Positions 4,064 to 5,761 of a DNA stretch of 5,761 nucleotides are shown in pieces. The DNA is from Oscillospiraceae bacterium (GTDB taxonomy: Bacteria > Bacillota > Clostridia > Oscillospirales > UBA929). The position numbers and the translations under genes were made by a program. How positions within the stretch are numbered: position 1 is the stretch's first letter; every line of letters starts with the position of its first letter. Below the pieces are notes generated by a model. It made no database searches. It had not been told where the DNA came from and saw only the letters and a program-made list of their open reading frames with translations. The stretch is taken from positions 1 through 5,761 of the forward strand of contig JAISVY010000011.1 of assembly GCA_031271325.1 (NCBI GenBank), given 5' to 3'.

Positions 4064-5761
4064 TTACGGGTATATGTGCCGCCCTTTTGCGTCGGGGATG
4101 CCGGTGTGCCGGAAGAAGTATGTATTGATCACGTCCCGCCATTCGCGGGCGTTTTGGAGCTGCCGCCGCAGACGCTCCGCAACCGAGCGGTACGCGCTCT
4201 CCGGCAGACGGGGTTTTAGCGCCTCCCATGTTCGGATAAAGCCTTCGACCGCTTCCGCCCCTTCAAAATGCGTGTCGTAGATGTGCTGCAGGATGGTTTT
4301 GCCGCTTTTCAGCACAAAATCATACGGCAGACGGTGGAAATACAACAGCATCTCTTCCGGGCAGGTCTTCGGATCGCTGTAGAGTTTGTTCAGATACGGA
4401 TGGTACTGCGCGGTATAGCCGGTGCCCTTTTCGGTTCTGTCCACGCCGATTTCCGTGCGGCTTGCGCGGTGGTATGTACCCCACTTGGAGAACTCGTACC
4501 CTTCGGGACTGGGTCCGTAGTGATGGTGGATGTTGACCATCCAGCACACGCCGAGCGGGGCGTTGTACTTCTCGTATACGCCGCGGGAAGACAGCAGCAT
4601 GTCCAGCAGCGGTTCTCGCAAAGCGGAAACCGTACCGAACGTCAGCCCGATCCAGTCGTTGAGAACGTCCCGCGCCGCAGCCTTCGGATCCCACGCGAAA
4701 CGCCCGAAGGCGTAGAGGTTTGCCTGCGCCAGCGTGTGCCCCGTCCAGTTTTGATCGCTGCCCGTGTTCGCCACAGCGGCGACGGCGCTTATCTCCCGCC
4801 CGAACAGGTCGCGGGTCAGGCGCGTATCGGAGACCGGAGCGGCAAAAATCTCCTCCCACTGCACCGCCAGCGCATACAGGTCGATTTGCTGCCCGGTGTA
4901 TTCCTGGGTCACTTGCAATTCGATCGCCTGCGCGGTGTCCTTCATCGCGCCGATCAGCGGGGAGTTTGGCTCACGCACCTGAAAATCGGACGGACCGTGC
5001 TTGATTTGCAGAATGACGTTATCGTCAAACGAGCCGTCCAGCGGAAAGAAGTGATCGTACGCCGCTTTGGGGCGGTCGGTCACGGGGTCGCGCCAATCCT
5101 GCTCGCAGTTGTAAACGAAGCAGCGCCAGTATGTCTTGCCGCCGTGAGGTTTTAGGGCGCGGGCGATAACATTCGCGCCGTCGGCCTGTGTGCGCCCCAG
5201 CGCGGCGGGACCGTCGCGAAACTCGGAATCGGCTTTGACCAAGAAGCCCGCGAGGTCGGGGATCTCTTGATACACTATATCGGCGGCACTTCGCCACCAC
5301 GCGGCGGCGGCGCCATCCAGCGGGTCGGAGGTAGCAAGCCCTCCCAGCAGAACGGGGCTATTGAAGTCAACCGCGATGATCAGCCGGATGCAAAACTCCC
5401 GGAAGATCGCGGCGAGCGCCGCCATCTGCGGCAGCATGGCTTTTGTGATCAGCTTCGCGCTCTGCGGGGTGACGTTCACGTTGTTCAGGCAGACGCGATT
5501 GATCCCGACTGATGACAGCAGACGTGCGTAAAACCGGATTCGCTCCGCATCGTAAGAGATGTCTCCGTTATGGAAGAAAAGGGAAGCGCCGCTGTAACCG
5601 CGCTCGACGGTACCCGTAACGTTGTCCCAGTGGTTGAGGATGCGTTCCGAAACGGCGGGTGCGCTTGTGAGGGAAAACGCCTCTTCGCCCAGCGCGAGTT
5701 TTGAGCACAGGGCGTATGTACCGTACATGCGGCCTGACTCACCGGAACTCGCGACGGTGTA
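4064..5761 (-). CDS. aguA: GH67 alpha-glucuronidase, 5' end beyond the window
   Basis: The reading frame stays open to the window edge, giving 565 visible residues. GH67 enzymes are about 680 residues, so roughly 110 N-terminal residues are missing. The internal ATG at 5728-5726 is not the start, because the eleven codons before it are open and MYGTYAL matches an internal family segment. The enzyme removes 4-O-methyl-glucuronic acid from the non-reducing end of aldouronic acids released from glucuronoxylan. Numbering from that Met, landmarks are ERILNHWDN (28-36), ERGYSG (42-47), KADSE with the probable catalytic acid E169, SDFQVREP with D248, and TQEYTGQ with E276. The D248-E276 spacing of 28 equals that of the D365/E393 pair of Cellvibrio GlcA67A. 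The C-terminal helical region with NIHHHYGPSPEGYE (399-412) is also typical. Family members in Gram-positive bacteria are usually cytoplasmic; the missing N-terminus prevents checking here. It is probably the leading gene of the xylan block. Confidence 0.95.
   Translation of the reverse strand, partial: YTVASSGESGRMYGTYALCSKLALGEEAFSLTSAPAVSERILNHWDNVTGTVERGYSGASLFFHNGDISYDAERIRFYARLLSSVGINRVCLNNVNVTPQSAKLITKAMLPQMAALAAIFREFCIRLIIAVDFNSPVLLGGLATSDPLDGAAAAWWRSAADIVYQEIPDLAGFLVKADSEFRDGPAALGRTQADGANVIARALKPHGGKTYWRCFVYNCEQDWRDPVTDRPKAAYDHFFPLDGSFDDNVILQIKHGPSDFQVREPNSPLIGAMKDTAQAIELQVTQEYTGQQIDLYALAVQWEEIFAAPVSDTRLTRDLFGREISAVAAVANTGSDQNWTGHTLAQANLYAFGRFAWDPKAAARDVLNDWIGLTFGTVSALREPLLDMLLSSRGVYEKYNAPLGVCWMVNIHHHYGPSPEGYEFSKWGTYHRASRTEIGVDRTEKGTGYTAQYHPYLNKLYSDPKTCPEEMLLYFHRLPYDFVLKSGKTILQHIYDTHFEGAEAVEGFIRTWEALKPRLPESAYRSVAERLRRQLQNAREWRDVINTYFFRHTGIPDAKGRHIYP

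Noticed and set aside
4268..5155. Long plus-strand open frame of 295 codons opposite the GH67 gene
   Set aside because: The minus strand carries a clear GH67 enzyme with catalytic motifs over the whole stretch. The plus-strand product is basic, low in complexity and unrecognisable.
1..5761. CRISPR arrays, tRNA or rRNA genes, toxin-antitoxin or phage-defence genes
   Set aside because: I saw no regularly spaced repeats, no tRNA-like cloverleaf ends and no defence-family motifs. All long coding space is taken up by the IS, B12 and xylan genes.

Overview
The window looks like chromosomal DNA of a xylan-degrading, Gram-positive-type clostridial Firmicute with moderately high GC (an Oscillospiraceae-like origin is my inference). 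The support is strong GGAGG-type ribosome sites, GTG starts, an ECF-type transporter subunit, a class-typical cobalamin riboswitch with an intrinsic terminator, a lipobox lipoprotein and a surface enzyme with S-layer homology (SLH) modules.

Left edge (1 to about 175): the 5' end of an IS30-family insertion sequence, reading leftward and leaving the window. Only the first 21 transposase codons are visible. They are preceded by a strong Shine-Dalgarno that is caught in a 9-bp inverted repeat.

B12 block (212 to 1484, plus strand): a near-consensus sigma-A promoter with an extended -10 leads into an adenosylcobalamin-type riboswitch and then a perfect 9-bp terminator hairpin with a T-rich tail. 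Two tightly spaced genes follow: a membrane-anchored DUF4430 (transcobalamin-like) protein and a six-helix ECF transporter S component. The arrangement reads as a cobalamin-repressed corrinoid or corrinoid-precursor uptake operon. The EcfA/EcfT energising subunits are not in the window.

Convergent junction (1485 to 1627): no gene, but two strong hairpins, one a perfect 18-bp stem between the converging transcription units.

Xylan block (5761 down to 1628, minus strand): a GH67 alpha-glucuronidase (5' end beyond the window), then after 79 nt a secreted GH10 endo-xylanase with a Pro/Glu linker and SLH modules, then after 17 nt a small leucine-rich-repeat lipoprotein. The surface xylanase would cut glucuronoxylan on the cell wall. 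The resulting aldouronic acids would be imported and trimmed by the alpha-glucuronidase. The LRR lipoprotein is co-encoded and of unknown role.

I found no wholly new system. The points most worth a second look are the RBS-sequestering hairpin of the IS30 transposase, the duplication between the B12-box region and the terminator arm, the DUF4430/ECF pairing, and the LRR lipoprotein coupled to the surface xylanase.
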